Shown here: positions 8,605 through 17,984 of the stretch, piece after piece | How the letters are laid out: every line of letters begins with the position of its first letter | Numbering within the stretch: the stretch's first letter is position 1 | Assembly: GCA_902622875.1 (NCBI GenBank) | Contig: CACNRW010000004.1 | Coordinates: 1 to 64,000 of the forward strand | Length of the DNA stretch: 64,000 nucleotides | Origin: an uncultured SAR116 cluster alpha proteobacterium | GTDB lineage: Bacteria; Pseudomonadota; Alphaproteobacteria; Puniceispirillales; Marisalimonadaceae | Direction: 5' to 3' | Translations under genes and position numbers: made by a program | Notes under the pieces: model-generated | The model's database searches: none | Told to the model about the DNA's origin: nothing | The model's input: the letters and a program-made list of their open reading frames with translations, nothing else

Positions 8605-9603
8605 ATGAAAACAGATAGACCATCTGTAATTTGTATAACTGGTGGGGCAGGACTAATAGGTTCTTTTTTAACAAAATGTTTAGCTGAAAATAAACACGTT
8701 AATAGTAAAATAGTAGTAATTGATGATTTTTCCACTGGCCTGCAATCAAATTTATTTCCATTTAAAAACAATATAGAAATTAGAGAAGGAGATTTAGAAT
8801 CAAAGAGTTTCTGTAACGAAGCTTTTACAGATTGTGATATTGTATATCATTTGGCTAGCAGAGCATTTGGAATAGGCTATAGTTCACAAAATCAATTAGA
8901 AATGTTAATTCATAATGAGAGAGTTACAACAAATTTAATTGATACTCTTAGAAAAGTTAAACCAAAAAAACTATTAATTACAAGCTCGTCTTGTGTTTAT
9001 GATGATAATAGCCAAACTCCGATTGCAGAAGCACCAATATTCGATGGTTATCCAGAATATTCTAACAGAGGTTATGGTTGGGCAAAAAGATTCTTAGAAC
9101 AAAAATCAATATTATTGTCCCAAGAAACAGGAATTAATTTGATCACTGTCAGACCTTTTAATATTTATGGAGAAACATATAAATGGAGAGGAGACGCCTC
9201 ACAAGCTATTCCAATGCTTGTAAAAAAAATATTAAGTAAAGAGAAATCAATAGAAGTTTGGGGAAGTGGAGATCAAAGGCGTAGTTACATCCACGCTCTT
9301 GATTGTGCAAGAATAATGCATAAACTTATGGAACTAAATTATAATTGTGGTCCAGTTAATATTGGGACACAAGAAACTGTATCTATAAAAAACTTAGTAT
9401 CCATAATATCAAAATTGTCTCAATATAAACCGAAAATTAATTTCAACATAGATAGACCAGAAGGCAGACATAATAAAAGCTCAAATATTAACTTATTATC
9501 TGAAATTTTGCCAAATTTTCAATATAGTATTACTCTTGAAGAAGGTATGAAAAGAATGCTAGATTGGTATAGTAAAGTTTTTGATCCTAAAAATTCTGAA
9601 TAA
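8605..9603 (+). CDS. NAD-dependent sugar epimerase/dehydratase (extended SDR)
   Basis: A 332-residue nucleotide-sugar epimerase or dehydratase. It has the NAD motif GGAGLIGS (residues 13-20), the serine strand ITSSSCVYDDN (125-135) and the catalytic YGWAK (157-161). HLASRAFGIGYS and RPFNIYGETYKWRG resemble the GDP-mannose 3,5-epimerase and UDP-glucuronate decarboxylase branches, where a cysteine after the serines takes part in epimerisation. Cys130 in SSSC is in that position. The actual substrate is not readable. It starts the rightward run and ends eight bases before the next glycosyltransferase, so it likely makes a sugar donor for that run. Confidence 0.8.
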   Translation: MKTDRPSVICITGGAGLIGSFLTKCLAENKHVNSKIVVIDDFSTGLQSNLFPFKNNIEIREGDLESKSFCNEAFTDCDIVYHLASRAFGIGYSSQNQLEMLIHNERVTTNLIDTLRKVKPKKLLITSSSCVYDDNSQTPIAEAPIFDGYPEYSNRGYGWAKRFLEQKSILLSQETGINLITVRPFNIYGETYKWRGDASQAIPMLVKKILSKEKSIEVWGSGDQRRSYIHALDCARIMHKLMELNYNCGPVNIGTQETVSIKNLVSIISKLSQYKPKINFNIDRPEGRHNKSSNINLLSEILPNFQYSITLEEGMKRMLDWYSKVFDPKNSE

Positions 9604-9611
9604 AAACCTCA

Positions 9612-10700
9612 ATGATTAAATTAGCCATTTCTTTTCCATTAAAGGGAAGACAAATAAGAAACCAAACTGGTAATAAGCCAAAAGAATTTTATTATGGATC
9701 TATTGGTCTAAGTGAAAAATATAATGTAGTTATGGTTGATAGTAGAAAAGAACCTAACGGAGTCGTTTTAAAATTTCTTTTATATTTTGAAAAATTTATT
9801 AATAGGATCATCTCTTTTGGTTTTTATAAAAGTAGAGTTTATGCAAACAGAAAAAAGTATAAAGAACATAATATTATAATAAGTTTTACAGATTTTTATA
9901 GTTTAAACTTAGGATTATATTATAAGAATATGCCTGGTCAAAAAATTGTTGGTGCTTTTCATGGTTTGTCCGATATTATCAGCAAATTTCCTATTTATGT
10001 TAAACATTATGTTTCTTATAAAATAAGAAAATCATTAAAAAATTTAGATCATTTGATTTTTTTTGGAAAGGCAGACATGAATGAAGCTGTAAGAATTTAC
10101 GGTTTTGATTTAAACAAGGCTCATCTTTTAAAATTTGGAATAGATCATCTATTTTGGACCGAAAATTATAATTCTGAAGAAACAATTGATATTTTATGTG
10201 TAGGATCAGATGTAAATAGAGATTATGAAATTTTGAAGAAGATAAGAAAAAATATTAAGATTAAGTTATTAACATCAAAAAAAATTGATTTATCCATTAA
10301 CCCAAATATAAGTTATTTAAAAGGAAGTCTTCACGAGTCTGAAACCACAGATGAGGATCTAAGAAAGTTCTATCATTTGTCTAAAATAGTTCTTATTCCT
10401 CTTCACGACGTTTTTCAGCCAAGCGGATATAGCGTTGCTTTACAAGCCATGTCTTGTGGTAAATTAGTTATTATTTCAAAGATTAAAGGTATTTTTGATG
10501 AAAAATTCTTAAAAGACAGGCATAATATATGTTTTGTAAAACCAGGTTCTCCAAAATTACTTCAAGACTCTATTGATAAGTTTATTAATAATAAGAATAT
10601 CAGAAGGAAAATTGGAATTAATGCACGTAAAACAGTTGTAGAAAACTTTACTTTAAAACACATGTCTAATTCATTAGAAGAGATATTAAATAAAATATAG
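9612..10700 (+). CDS. Glycosyltransferase, GT-B fold (GT4-like)
   Basis: A 362-residue soluble glycosyltransferase of the GT4/GT1 type. The C-terminal nucleotide-sugar domain is the clearer part, with LIPLHDVFQPSGYSVALQAMSCGKLVI matching the E-x7-E region of GT4 enzymes although the first Glu is replaced (QPSGYSVALQAM). A helix RRKIGINARKTVVENF closes the protein as usual. The N-terminal acceptor domain (FHGLSDIISKFP, near residue 118) is divergent. It follows the epimerase by eight bases and presumably uses its product or acts on the same glycan. Acceptor and donor are unknown. Confidence 0.75.
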   Translation: MIKLAISFPLKGRQIRNQTGNKPKEFYYGSIGLSEKYNVVMVDSRKEPNGVVLKFLLYFEKFINRIISFGFYKSRVYANRKKYKEHNIIISFTDFYSLNLGLYYKNMPGQKIVGAFHGLSDIISKFPIYVKHYVSYKIRKSLKNLDHLIFFGKADMNEAVRIYGFDLNKAHLLKFGIDHLFWTENYNSEETIDILCVGSDVNRDYEILKKIRKNIKIKLLTSKKIDLSINPNISYLKGSLHESETTDEDLRKFYHLSKIVLIPLHDVFQPSGYSVALQAMSCGKLVIISKIKGIFDEKFLKDRHNICFVKPGSPKLLQDSIDKFINNKNIRRKIGINARKTVVENFTLKHMSNSLEEILNKI

Positions 10701-10922
10701 AATAAGGAAAATGGATTTAGCTTTTCATAAACAATTTTTTTTAAACTAATGGCAGAAATTAACAATACTAATTTCTTTAATATGGCGAATACTTTAGATA
10801 AAAAAAATCATTGATTTAGATCATATGAAAATAAATTCTAAAAGTTTTTCAAAAAAATGCTCAAAAATGTAACTTTTAATTATTAAATGAATTTATAAGA
10901 ATATTTTTTTAGGGATATATTT

Positions 10923-11945
10923 ATGAAAGTCGCAATCGGTTATAAAATACAAAATGGTCCATGGGGCGGTGGAAATGCTTTTGCAAAATCTTTATCTGAA
11001 TTTCTAAAAAAAAAGGGTAATGATGTAGTATATAACTTAAAAGACAATGATATCGACATAATATTGCTAACTGATCCAAGAGGTAATAGTCCTCAAATTT
11101 CGATAGATGCAGGAAAAATTATAAGATATTTAATTTTTAAAAATAATAAAGCTTTGATAGTGCACAGGATTAATGAATGTGACGAAAGAAAAGGTACTAA
11201 AAGGATGAATAGTCTATTAAAAAATGCTAACTTTTTTTCTGATCATACGGTATTTATAGCATCATGGCTTAAACATTTAAATTTATGGAATAGAAATAAC
11301 CATTATTCTGTTATATTGAATGGAGGAGATAAAAAAATTTTTAATAAAAAAAAAAATAAAAGGTGGGACAAACGTACACGAATTAAATTAATTACTCATC
11401 ATTGGGGGGGGAATGAACTTAAGGGTATGGATGTTTACAAAAAATTTGATAAAGTCCTAGATGAGCCCTATTGGAAAAATAAAATTGATTTTACTTACGT
11501 TGGAAATATACCTGGGAACCAGATTTTTAAAAATATTAAACATATAAAACCAATCTCCGGACAAAAATTATCGGATGTGATAAGTTCTCATAACATATAT
11601 ATAACAGCTTCAATCAATGAACCAGGAGGCATGCATCATATAGAGGGTGGCTTGTGTGGGCTTCCTATTTTATATAGAGACAGTGGTTCACTTACTGAGT
11701 ATTGCAAAGGATATGGTGTGCCTTTTAAAAATGTAAATGATGTTTTATTTTCACTTGAAAAACTTATTACTAATTATGATTATTATTATGCAAGAACTTT
11801 AAATTACAATAGGACTTCAGATTTTATGTGTAAGGAATATTATAAATTATTTAATGACTTGTTAAAAAGTAAAAATAAAATTTTACAAAAAAGGGATTTT
11901 TACTCCAATCCTTGGAGACTGCTCAGAACTCAAATACTTATTTGA
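10923..11945 (+). CDS. Glycosyltransferase, GT-B fold, with a decayed paralogue downstream
   Basis: A 340-residue GT4-like protein. The start MKVAIGYKIQNGPWGGGNAFAK has the glycine-rich loop that opens GT-B acceptor domains, and the donor domain has SINEPGGMHHIEGGLCGLPILY with the acidic pair of the family (Glu in EPGG and Glu in IEGG), followed by DSGSLTEYCKGYG. Start and length agree with the alignment to its pseudogene copy, which begins about 180 bases after its stop. A TTTAGGGA-like ribosome-binding site precedes the ATG. The 222-base gap before it is AT-rich and featureless. The donor sugar is unknown. Confidence 0.75.
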   Translation: MKVAIGYKIQNGPWGGGNAFAKSLSEFLKKKGNDVVYNLKDNDIDIILLTDPRGNSPQISIDAGKIIRYLIFKNNKALIVHRINECDERKGTKRMNSLLKNANFFSDHTVFIASWLKHLNLWNRNNHYSVILNGGDKKIFNKKKNKRWDKRTRIKLITHHWGGNELKGMDVYKKFDKVLDEPYWKNKIDFTYVGNIPGNQIFKNIKHIKPISGQKLSDVISSHNIYITASINEPGGMHHIEGGLCGLPILYRDSGSLTEYCKGYGVPFKNVNDVLFSLEKLITNYDYYYARTLNYNRTSDFMCKEYYKLFNDLLKSKNKILQKRDFYSNPWRLLRTQILI

Positions 11946-12129
11946 AATTTTAAAATTATACTTAATCCAATTAAAATTTTTTGATTATAAAATTTTACTA
12001 TCAATGAGTACTAATAAAAATAAAATTAAATAAAATAGAAATTTTTGTTCTCGAAGTTAAGGAGTTTTGAAAAAGTTTTTCAAATTTTGAAAATTCCTAT
12101 CAAAATCATTACTGAAAAACAACAAATTT

Positions 12130-12975
12130 CTATTCATATGGATGAAGTTAATGTGCTGAAAATAGCTTTGGTAAAGAATTGACAGTTTCTCTATTAAAAA
12201 AGGATCATTTAGTTATTTACAGTTTAAAAGATAAAAACATAGATATTATTTTATTGACTGATCCATGACCGTTTTCTCTATCTGTTTCTTTTAGTTCTGA
12301 GGCGATACCTTAGGTATTTATTACTTATTAATAAAAATGCATTAGTGATATAGAATGAATGAGTGTGACAAGAGAAAAAACAAAGTTATGAACAGAACTT
12401 TAATAAGAGCTAATTACCTACCAGAAATTTATAGCGTTATTTTAAATAGGTCTAACAAACATATTTTATAAAAAAACTGGAAAAGAGGAATAAAAAAGAA
12501 AAACTTAAGATTGTAACCCATTACTGGGAGGAAATTTTGTGTAAAGTTTTTATATTAGTCACAAATTGACAAAATGTTAAAATTAAAAAATGGGGAGGTA
12601 GAATTAATTTTACTTATATAAGTAATTTACCTTGCGGATTTCAGGATAAAAATTTAAATTACATAAAACCTTTAACTAGGAAAAATTTGTATGATTATAT
12701 AAAATAATCATATCTATATAAGTGCTTCACAATTTTAGCTAGGTGGAAATTAAGAAAACGAAGCAGGTTTATGCGTTATTCTATACTATTCAGAAATAGT
12801 GGTTATTTGCCTGAATATTTTAAAAGTTATGGTATAGCTTTAATCAAACAAATTTTGAACAATCTTTGCTTAAAATCATAAATAAATATTAATACTATTA
12901 TAATAAAATGGATAATTATCTTTATTTATTTGGTAAAACTTGTGAAAAACATTTAAAAAGTTTGAATGTTTAATC
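12130..12975 (+). pseudogene. Decayed tandem copy of the preceding glycosyltransferase
   Basis: Broken reading frames here align in order to the intact protein at 10923-11945. Near 12220-12270 the bases read SLKDKNIDIILLTDP then a stop, against NLKDNDIDIILLTDPRG in the live gene. Later matches are CDKRKNKVMNR (near 12365), YSVILN (near 12431), VTHYW (near 12514), INFTYISNLP (near 12603), NYIKPLTRKNLYDYI (near 12656) and PEYFKSYGIA (near 12810). Multiple stops and frameshifts interrupt it, and about 25 codons after the RAN match near 12410 are missing. This is an old duplication that has decayed beyond use. The remaining bases of the 1138-base gap on each side are AT-rich with nothing visible. 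Confidence 0.88.
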
Positions 12976-13083
12976 AAAAAAAACAATTTCATATTTTCAA
13001 AAGAAAAAACTTGAGTTATCCATTCAAATTGTTAAGTAGAATTATTTATTTTTAGTGTATAATTAGATTTAAGAAAAAATATT

Positions 13084-14199
13084 ATGAAACAATATATAAA
13101 ATTTTTTTTATTCTTTTTACATGTTAAATTTTGGTTTTGTCTTAAATTTCTAAAAATATGGAAAGAAGACAATTGTAAAATCAGATTTGTAAGTGAAAAT
13201 AAAAATTGGTCAATATATGATGACGGATTTAATATTACAAAAATAGTAAATTTAAGAAAAAAAAATTCAATGAAGATAATTTTTTTTCCTAAATATTATG
13301 AAAATAATGTTATCCATTTTGGGTCTCAATATATGTGGGTTGATTGGTACAAATACTTAAATAAGAAAAATAAATACGTTGTATCATTTTTTCATGGTAA
13401 GTTTGAAGATGGGCCAGAGGTTTCAAAGCACATAAAAAAATTCATAGAAAGTGTACCATTTTTATCAGCAATAATAACAGCATCAAATATCGTGAAACAA
13501 AGACTTTTGAATTGGGGGATACCAAAAGAAAAATTATTTTTAATTCCTATTGGTGTTGATCTTAAAGTATTTTATCCTGTCAGAAAAAGCTTGAAAAAGC
13601 AAATTCGTAATAAATACAAAATTCAAACAAATGAAATAGTTATTGGTTCTTTTCAAAAAGATGGTCAGGGGTGGGCTGATGGAAATTCACCCAAACTAAT
13701 TAAGGGTCCTGATATATTCATCGAAGTCATTAGAATTTTGAGACAAAAAGGGTATAAAATAAAAGTGTTTTTAACTGGACCTGCCAGAGGCTATGTGAAA
13801 AATAAACTCTCTAATATGAATGTGCCTTTTATTCACGAATTTGTTGATAATAGTAATGAAATGAGTCAAAGATACAGACTGTTAGATTGTTATTTAATTA
13901 CTTCTAGAGAAGAGGGGGGACCAAAGGGACTTATAGAAGCAATGGCTAGTGGAGTTCCTGTAATTTCAACAAATGTTGGAATGGTTAATGATCTTCTAGT
14001 AAATGGTAAAAATGGATCGGTTTCATATAATTTTGACCCCAAGGAATTGGCCAATAATGTAGAAAAAATTATTGATAATAAAAAATTGAGAGAAATGTAT
14101 GTAAAAAATTCATTTTCAAAATTAAATGAGGTCAAGTGGGAGACTGTTGGCGATCATCATCTTAAAAAAGTTTATGAACCTCTAATTCAACTTAAATGA
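13084..14199 (+). CDS. Glycosyltransferase family 4 protein
   Basis: A 371-residue GT4 enzyme. The linker and donor domain are canonical: NWGIPKEKLFLIPIGVDLKVF, then GPDIFIEVIRILRQKG, then SREEGGPKGLIEAMASGVPVI, which carries the E-x7-E type motif, and NVGMVNDLLVNGKNG. The N-terminal 30 residues are hydrophobic (FFLFFLHVKFWFCLKFL) and may anchor it to the inner membrane. It follows the pseudogene and is followed by a terminator-like hairpin, so it may be the last gene of its transcript. Donor and acceptor are unknown. Confidence 0.85.
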   Translation: MKQYIKFFLFFLHVKFWFCLKFLKIWKEDNCKIRFVSENKNWSIYDDGFNITKIVNLRKKNSMKIIFFPKYYENNVIHFGSQYMWVDWYKYLNKKNKYVVSFFHGKFEDGPEVSKHIKKFIESVPFLSAIITASNIVKQRLLNWGIPKEKLFLIPIGVDLKVFYPVRKSLKKQIRNKYKIQTNEIVIGSFQKDGQGWADGNSPKLIKGPDIFIEVIRILRQKGYKIKVFLTGPARGYVKNKLSNMNVPFIHEFVDNSNEMSQRYRLLDCYLITSREEGGPKGLIEAMASGVPVISTNVGMVNDLLVNGKNGSVSYNFDPKELANNVEKIIDNKKLREMYVKNSFSKLNEVKWETVGDHHLKKVYEPLIQLK

Positions 14200-14220
14200 T
14201 GAGTTAATAAAATTATTATA

Positions 14221-14248
14221 ATAAACTCTGTTATAGTTTATTTTTTTT
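14221..14248 (+). terminator. Rho-independent terminator after the GT4 gene
   Basis: Seven bases, ATAAACT, pair perfectly with AGTTTAT across a seven-base loop, and a run of T follows directly, about 20 bases after the stop codon at 14199. The stem has few G-C pairs, as expected in so AT-rich a genome, so the strength is uncertain. Confidence 0.55.
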
Positions 14249-14481
14249 AAATATATTATTTTGCTAAAACTAAGTCTAATTATTTGGAAATTTGAATTTT
14301 TTTCATGATGGTGGAATTGGGGGTAAAGTGAGAGGCAAGGGTAAAAATTGAAAGATTACAAACCTATCTCAAAAATCCAATACTCAAAATTTTATTAATA
14401 TGTTGGTCTTAAATAGACATAATGTTAATACTAAAAGCATTTCAAAAGTTCATTAAATTTATAGACTATTAAGGAGAAAAA

Positions 14482-15204
14482 ATGAGTATAAAAAAAGATG
14501 AATTACTCATTAAAAATAGAATTTATAATAATAATCAATATCTAAAAAATAACGCTAATTGGCATCAAGAAGATTCACCTTATAAGTTTTCGATCGTTAA
14601 AAAAATGTTAAAACAAAATAATATTACATTAAGTAATTGTGCTGACATAGGATGTGGTGCGGGTTTTATTACAGAATTATTAGCTAAAGAGTACTTGGAG
14701 ACAGAGTTTATTGGCTTTGATCAATCTACTGACGTACAAAAATTTTGGAAGAAACGTTCAAAATTTAAAAACTTAATATTTACAAATAAAGACATAAGAA
14801 AATGTAACAAAATATTTGATCTAATCATATGTCTAGATGTGTTTGAGCATGTAGAAGATTATTTTGGATTTTTAAAGGATTTACAAAAATCTAGTAATAG
14901 ATTTATTTTTAATATTCCCTTAGATATGAATGTAATGAAAATATTGACTAATGGCATAAAATTAGCTCGTACAGAGGTTGGACATTTACATTATTTTAGT
15001 GAATACACAGCAATAGAAACATTAAAAGACTGTGGATATATTATAAAAGATAGTTTCCTTTCACCTGCATTTCTTTCGATTTTACCAAGAAATAGAAGAC
15101 AATTAGCAGTTTTACCTTTTAGACTTCTTACCCTAGCTTTGGGAAAATCCTTTAGTTCAAGAGTTTTTGGTGGGCAGTCTCTAGTTGTATATGCAGAAAA
15201 ATAG
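14482..15204 (+). CDS. Class I SAM-dependent methyltransferase
   Basis: A 240-residue methyltransferase with motif I DIGCGAGFITELLA (residues 55-68), motif II FIGFDQS and post-motif LIICLDVFEHVED, the layout of UbiG/Methyltransf_11-type enzymes. GHLHYFSEYTAIETLKDCGY is the segment common to methyltransferases in polysaccharide loci. An AAGGAG ribosome-binding site sits seven bases before the ATG, one of the few strong ones in this region, and marks a new transcription unit after the terminator. A sugar or lipid-carrier acceptor is inferred from the neighbours. Confidence 0.82.
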   Translation: MSIKKDELLIKNRIYNNNQYLKNNANWHQEDSPYKFSIVKKMLKQNNITLSNCADIGCGAGFITELLAKEYLETEFIGFDQSTDVQKFWKKRSKFKNLIFTNKDIRKCNKIFDLIICLDVFEHVEDYFGFLKDLQKSSNRFIFNIPLDMNVMKILTNGIKLARTEVGHLHYFSEYTAIETLKDCGYIIKDSFLSPAFLSILPRNRRQLAVLPFRLLTLALGKSFSSRVFGGQSLVVYAEK

Positions 15205-15236
15205 TTTTTATTTAAGATTTAGGATTTGTCTTAAAC

Positions 15237-16331
15237 ATGAAAAAATTTATATTAAAATTATATAAGTCATTAAACACTTTAAATATCATAATAAATTCTC
15301 TACAAAAAAAACAATTGCAACTAATACCTATATTATTTTTAAATGGTGCTATATCTGGATCAAATGCTGGCCCTAAGGTGAAAGCAGCAAGAATTAAAAG
15401 CTTATTTAAAATTTCAAGATTTAAATATAATATTTTTTATTGTCTTAGTAATTGCATATACTCTTCAAATTATGTAGTTGAAAAATATGTTAAATTTAAA
15501 ATCCCAATAATATACAACCAAAATGGGATATTTCACGAAGTTTGGTATAAAGGTGATGTTGGTTCTGAAAACAGCAAAATGGAGTTTTACTTAAAAAACT
15601 CTGATTACGTGTTTTATCAAAGTAAATTTTGCAAAAGATGTTGTGATGAAAATATATATAAACGTACGAAAAATTACAAAATATTATATAATGCTGTAGA
15701 CACAAACATTTTCAGGCCAGGTAAGATACAAGTAACTTCACATGTACCTATTTTAAAGATTGGGACATATACCAAAAATAATTTATGGAGACTTGTTGAT
15801 ACTATTGAAACAATAAAAATTATTAATCAAGCAGGTGTTTTAAAATATAAAATAACAATAGTTGGGTCAATCGATGAATATTCAAAAAACAAAGTTATTA
15901 AACTTATAAAAGAATACGGGATGAATGAAGAAATATGCTTTCTTGGCAGAATAAGTCAAAATAAAATAGTGAGTATAATGCAAAAGCATATGATATTTTT
16001 AACTACTAAATTACATGATCCATGTTCTAACGCCGTAATTGAAGCAATGGCATGTGGTTTACCGATCATCTTTCATAATTCTGGTGGAAATTATGAACTT
16101 GTAAACGATGCAGGTTGGGGATTTGGAAAAAAACAAAGATCTATTAGTAAAGTGACTATTAGAAAAAATGATCTGCTGTCTAAATTTAAACAAATAACAC
16201 GAAAAGAAATTCTATATAAATCAAAATTAGCAAGAGAAAGAGCTTTAAAATATTTTGACATTTGTAAATGGGAACAAGAACATATTAAGGTATTTAATTC
16301 TTCTTTAGATAAATTAAATAAAAAATTATAA
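15237..16331 (+). CDS. Glycosyltransferase, GT-B fold (GT4-like)
   Basis: A 364-residue GT4-like protein. Features seen are the N-terminal loop LNGAISGSNAGPKVKAARIKS, the hinge LYNAVDTNIFRPGKI, and the donor domain with ITIVGSIDEYSKNKV, CFLGRISQNKIVSIMQKH and HDPCSNAVIEAMACGLPIIFHNSGGNYELV. In the last the first Glu of the E-x7-E motif is replaced by Pro-Cys-Ser, while the second Glu is kept. It is 32 bases after the methyltransferase and 23 before the next one, so the four genes from 14482 to 17984 form one operon. Confidence 0.82.
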   Translation: MKKFILKLYKSLNTLNIIINSLQKKQLQLIPILFLNGAISGSNAGPKVKAARIKSLFKISRFKYNIFYCLSNCIYSSNYVVEKYVKFKIPIIYNQNGIFHEVWYKGDVGSENSKMEFYLKNSDYVFYQSKFCKRCCDENIYKRTKNYKILYNAVDTNIFRPGKIQVTSHVPILKIGTYTKNNLWRLVDTIETIKIINQAGVLKYKITIVGSIDEYSKNKVIKLIKEYGMNEEICFLGRISQNKIVSIMQKHMIFLTTKLHDPCSNAVIEAMACGLPIIFHNSGGNYELVNDAGWGFGKKQRSISKVTIRKNDLLSKFKQITRKEILYKSKLARERALKYFDICKWEQEHIKVFNSSLDKLNKKL

Positions 16332-16354
16332 AAAAAGGTTTAAAAATTAAAAAT

Positions 16355-17113
16355 ATGAAAAGAAAAATATTAGAAAAAGCTCTAGATATATTAAGTTTAG
16401 TTTGGAGGCTCATACCGTGGAAAATTAGAGAATTTTTTTTTCTTCTACCATTGGTTTTAGAAGGTAGAGGGAATCATGTTAATGCTTTTGAGCGACTTTT
16501 CAAAATAGAAGAAAATACGAAATGGGTTTATAATGAATTAGCGTTAAGGTATGGGAATGGAGTTCATATAAAGCATAAGCTAATGAATTATTCTTCTTTT
16601 TTCAAAAGTCATATAAAGAAAAATCAGAAAGTTGTGGATATAGGTTGTGGTTATGGAGCAGTAGCTTACGCTATTGTTGAGAGTTTAGTTGCTGTTAAAG
16701 TGCTTGGAATAGACACTGATAAAAAAAAGATTGAAATGGCTAAAAAAAATTATAAAAATAAAAATCTAGAATTTATATATGGTGATGCATTTACTATAAA
16801 TCCTTTTAAAGCAGATGTTATCATTTTATCTAATGTTTTGGAGCATATAGAAGATAGAAAAAATTTTTTGGTAAATATAAATAAACGATTTCGTCCATCT
16901 TCATTTCTAATAAGGGTGCCAGACTTTGAAAGAGATTGGACAATCCCATTTAAAAAAGAACTAGGTATTAATTATTTCTCAGATACTACTCACTTCATCG
17001 AGCACACTGAAATAGAGTTCAGGAAAGAAATAAATAATGCTGGTTTAAATATAATATCTTTACAAAAAAATTGGAGTGAGATTTGGGCTAAGTGCGAGAG
17101 CAAAATTGGATAA
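16355..17113 (+). CDS. Class I SAM-dependent methyltransferase
   Basis: A 252-residue methyltransferase. The SAM motif is VVDIGCGYGAVAYA (residues 93-106), followed by LGIDTDKKKIEMAKKNY and the motif ADVIILSNVLEHIEDRKNFL. The first 45 residues are hydrophobic and basic (LVWRLIPWKIREFFFLLPLV) and could lie on the membrane, which would suit a lipid-linked glycan acceptor. Its 3' end overlaps the start of the next gene, a sign of translational coupling. Confidence 0.8.
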   Translation: MKRKILEKALDILSLVWRLIPWKIREFFFLLPLVLEGRGNHVNAFERLFKIEENTKWVYNELALRYGNGVHIKHKLMNYSSFFKSHIKKNQKVVDIGCGYGAVAYAIVESLVAVKVLGIDTDKKKIEMAKKNYKNKNLEFIYGDAFTINPFKADVIILSNVLEHIEDRKNFLVNINKRFRPSSFLIRVPDFERDWTIPFKKELGINYFSDTTHFIEHTEIEFRKEINNAGLNIISLQKNWSEIWAKCESKIG

Positions 17114-17984
17114 AGTTACTATTGATAATGATTTAGTATCAATAATTTTACCTGTATTTAACGCACAAAAGACATTACAAAGAGCCATAAATTCTATAAT
17201 AAAACAAACATACCCAGTTTGGGAACTAATTATTGTTAATGATGGTAGTACAGATGATTCTATTTCAATTATTAGAAATATAAATGATAAAAGAGTTAAA
17301 AAGATTTTTTTAAAAGAAAATAAGGGTTTAGTTTATTGTTTAAATTTGGGTATATCTTTGAGCAAAGGGATTTATGTTGCTCGAATGGATGCTGATGATA
17401 TATCTTTGCCAGAGCGTCTTTTTTGTCAGTTACAATTTTTGAAACATAATATAATTTATGATTTAGTAGGATCACAATTATATGTATTTAAGGACGATAC
17501 AAAATCCATATTAAATATACATCCTAAAAATGAAAAAAAATATTTATCTAAAATTTATTATTTTTCATACGATATACCTCATCCAACATGGATGGCTAGG
17601 TCGGTATGGATAAAAAAATATCTTTATAAGGAGGATAATGTTTATTCCGAAGATCAAGAATTATTAATTCGAGCATCATTGCAATCTAATTATTTTTTGA
17701 TGGATCAACCACTACTTTTATACTCACAAAATGAGATAGTATTAATAGATAAATTAAGAGCGATTAAAAATATATTTTTTAAAAGATTATTTAATTACTT
17801 TAGAAACATTTATGTGTATAAAATAAATATATTTATAAATATACCTATGGACTGTTTGTTTTTTATATTTAGATTTTTTTATTACATAATGATTTTCTAT
17901 CTAAGTGGCTTAAAATTAAAAACTCTTAAAGTTAAATCCGTTGAAATACCAACAAAGGTTAAAAAAATCTTAAATGATTTTTAA
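17106..17984 (+). CDS. Glycosyltransferase family 2 protein
   Basis: GT-A fold glycosyltransferase. VSIILPVFNAQKTLQRAINS opens the catalytic domain, LIIVNDGSTDDS binds the nucleotide, and ARMDADDISLPERL holds the DxD metal site. EDQELLIRASL is the acceptor-side motif. The C-terminal 70 residues are strongly hydrophobic (FIFRFFYYIMIFYL), consistent with membrane association. I prefer the TTG at 17106, which has GAGAG upstream and overlaps the previous gene by eight bases; a GTG at 17076 is the alternative. The gene meets the NlpC gene tail to tail with a four-base overlap. Confidence 0.85.
   Translation: MDKVTIDNDLVSIILPVFNAQKTLQRAINSIIKQTYPVWELIIVNDGSTDDSISIIRNINDKRVKKIFLKENKGLVYCLNLGISLSKGIYVARMDADDISLPERLFCQLQFLKHNIIYDLVGSQLYVFKDDTKSILNIHPKNEKKYLSKIYYFSYDIPHPTWMARSVWIKKYLYKEDNVYSEDQELLIRASLQSNYFLMDQPLLLYSQNEIVLIDKLRAIKNIFFKRLFNYFRNIYVYKINIFINIPMDCLFFIFRFFYYIMIFYLSGLKLKTLKVKSVEIPTKVKKILNDF

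Noticed and set aside
12130-12975. Sequencing error in an intact second glycosyltransferase
   Set aside because: The copy has many separate stops and frameshifts plus a missing block, too many for base-calling errors.
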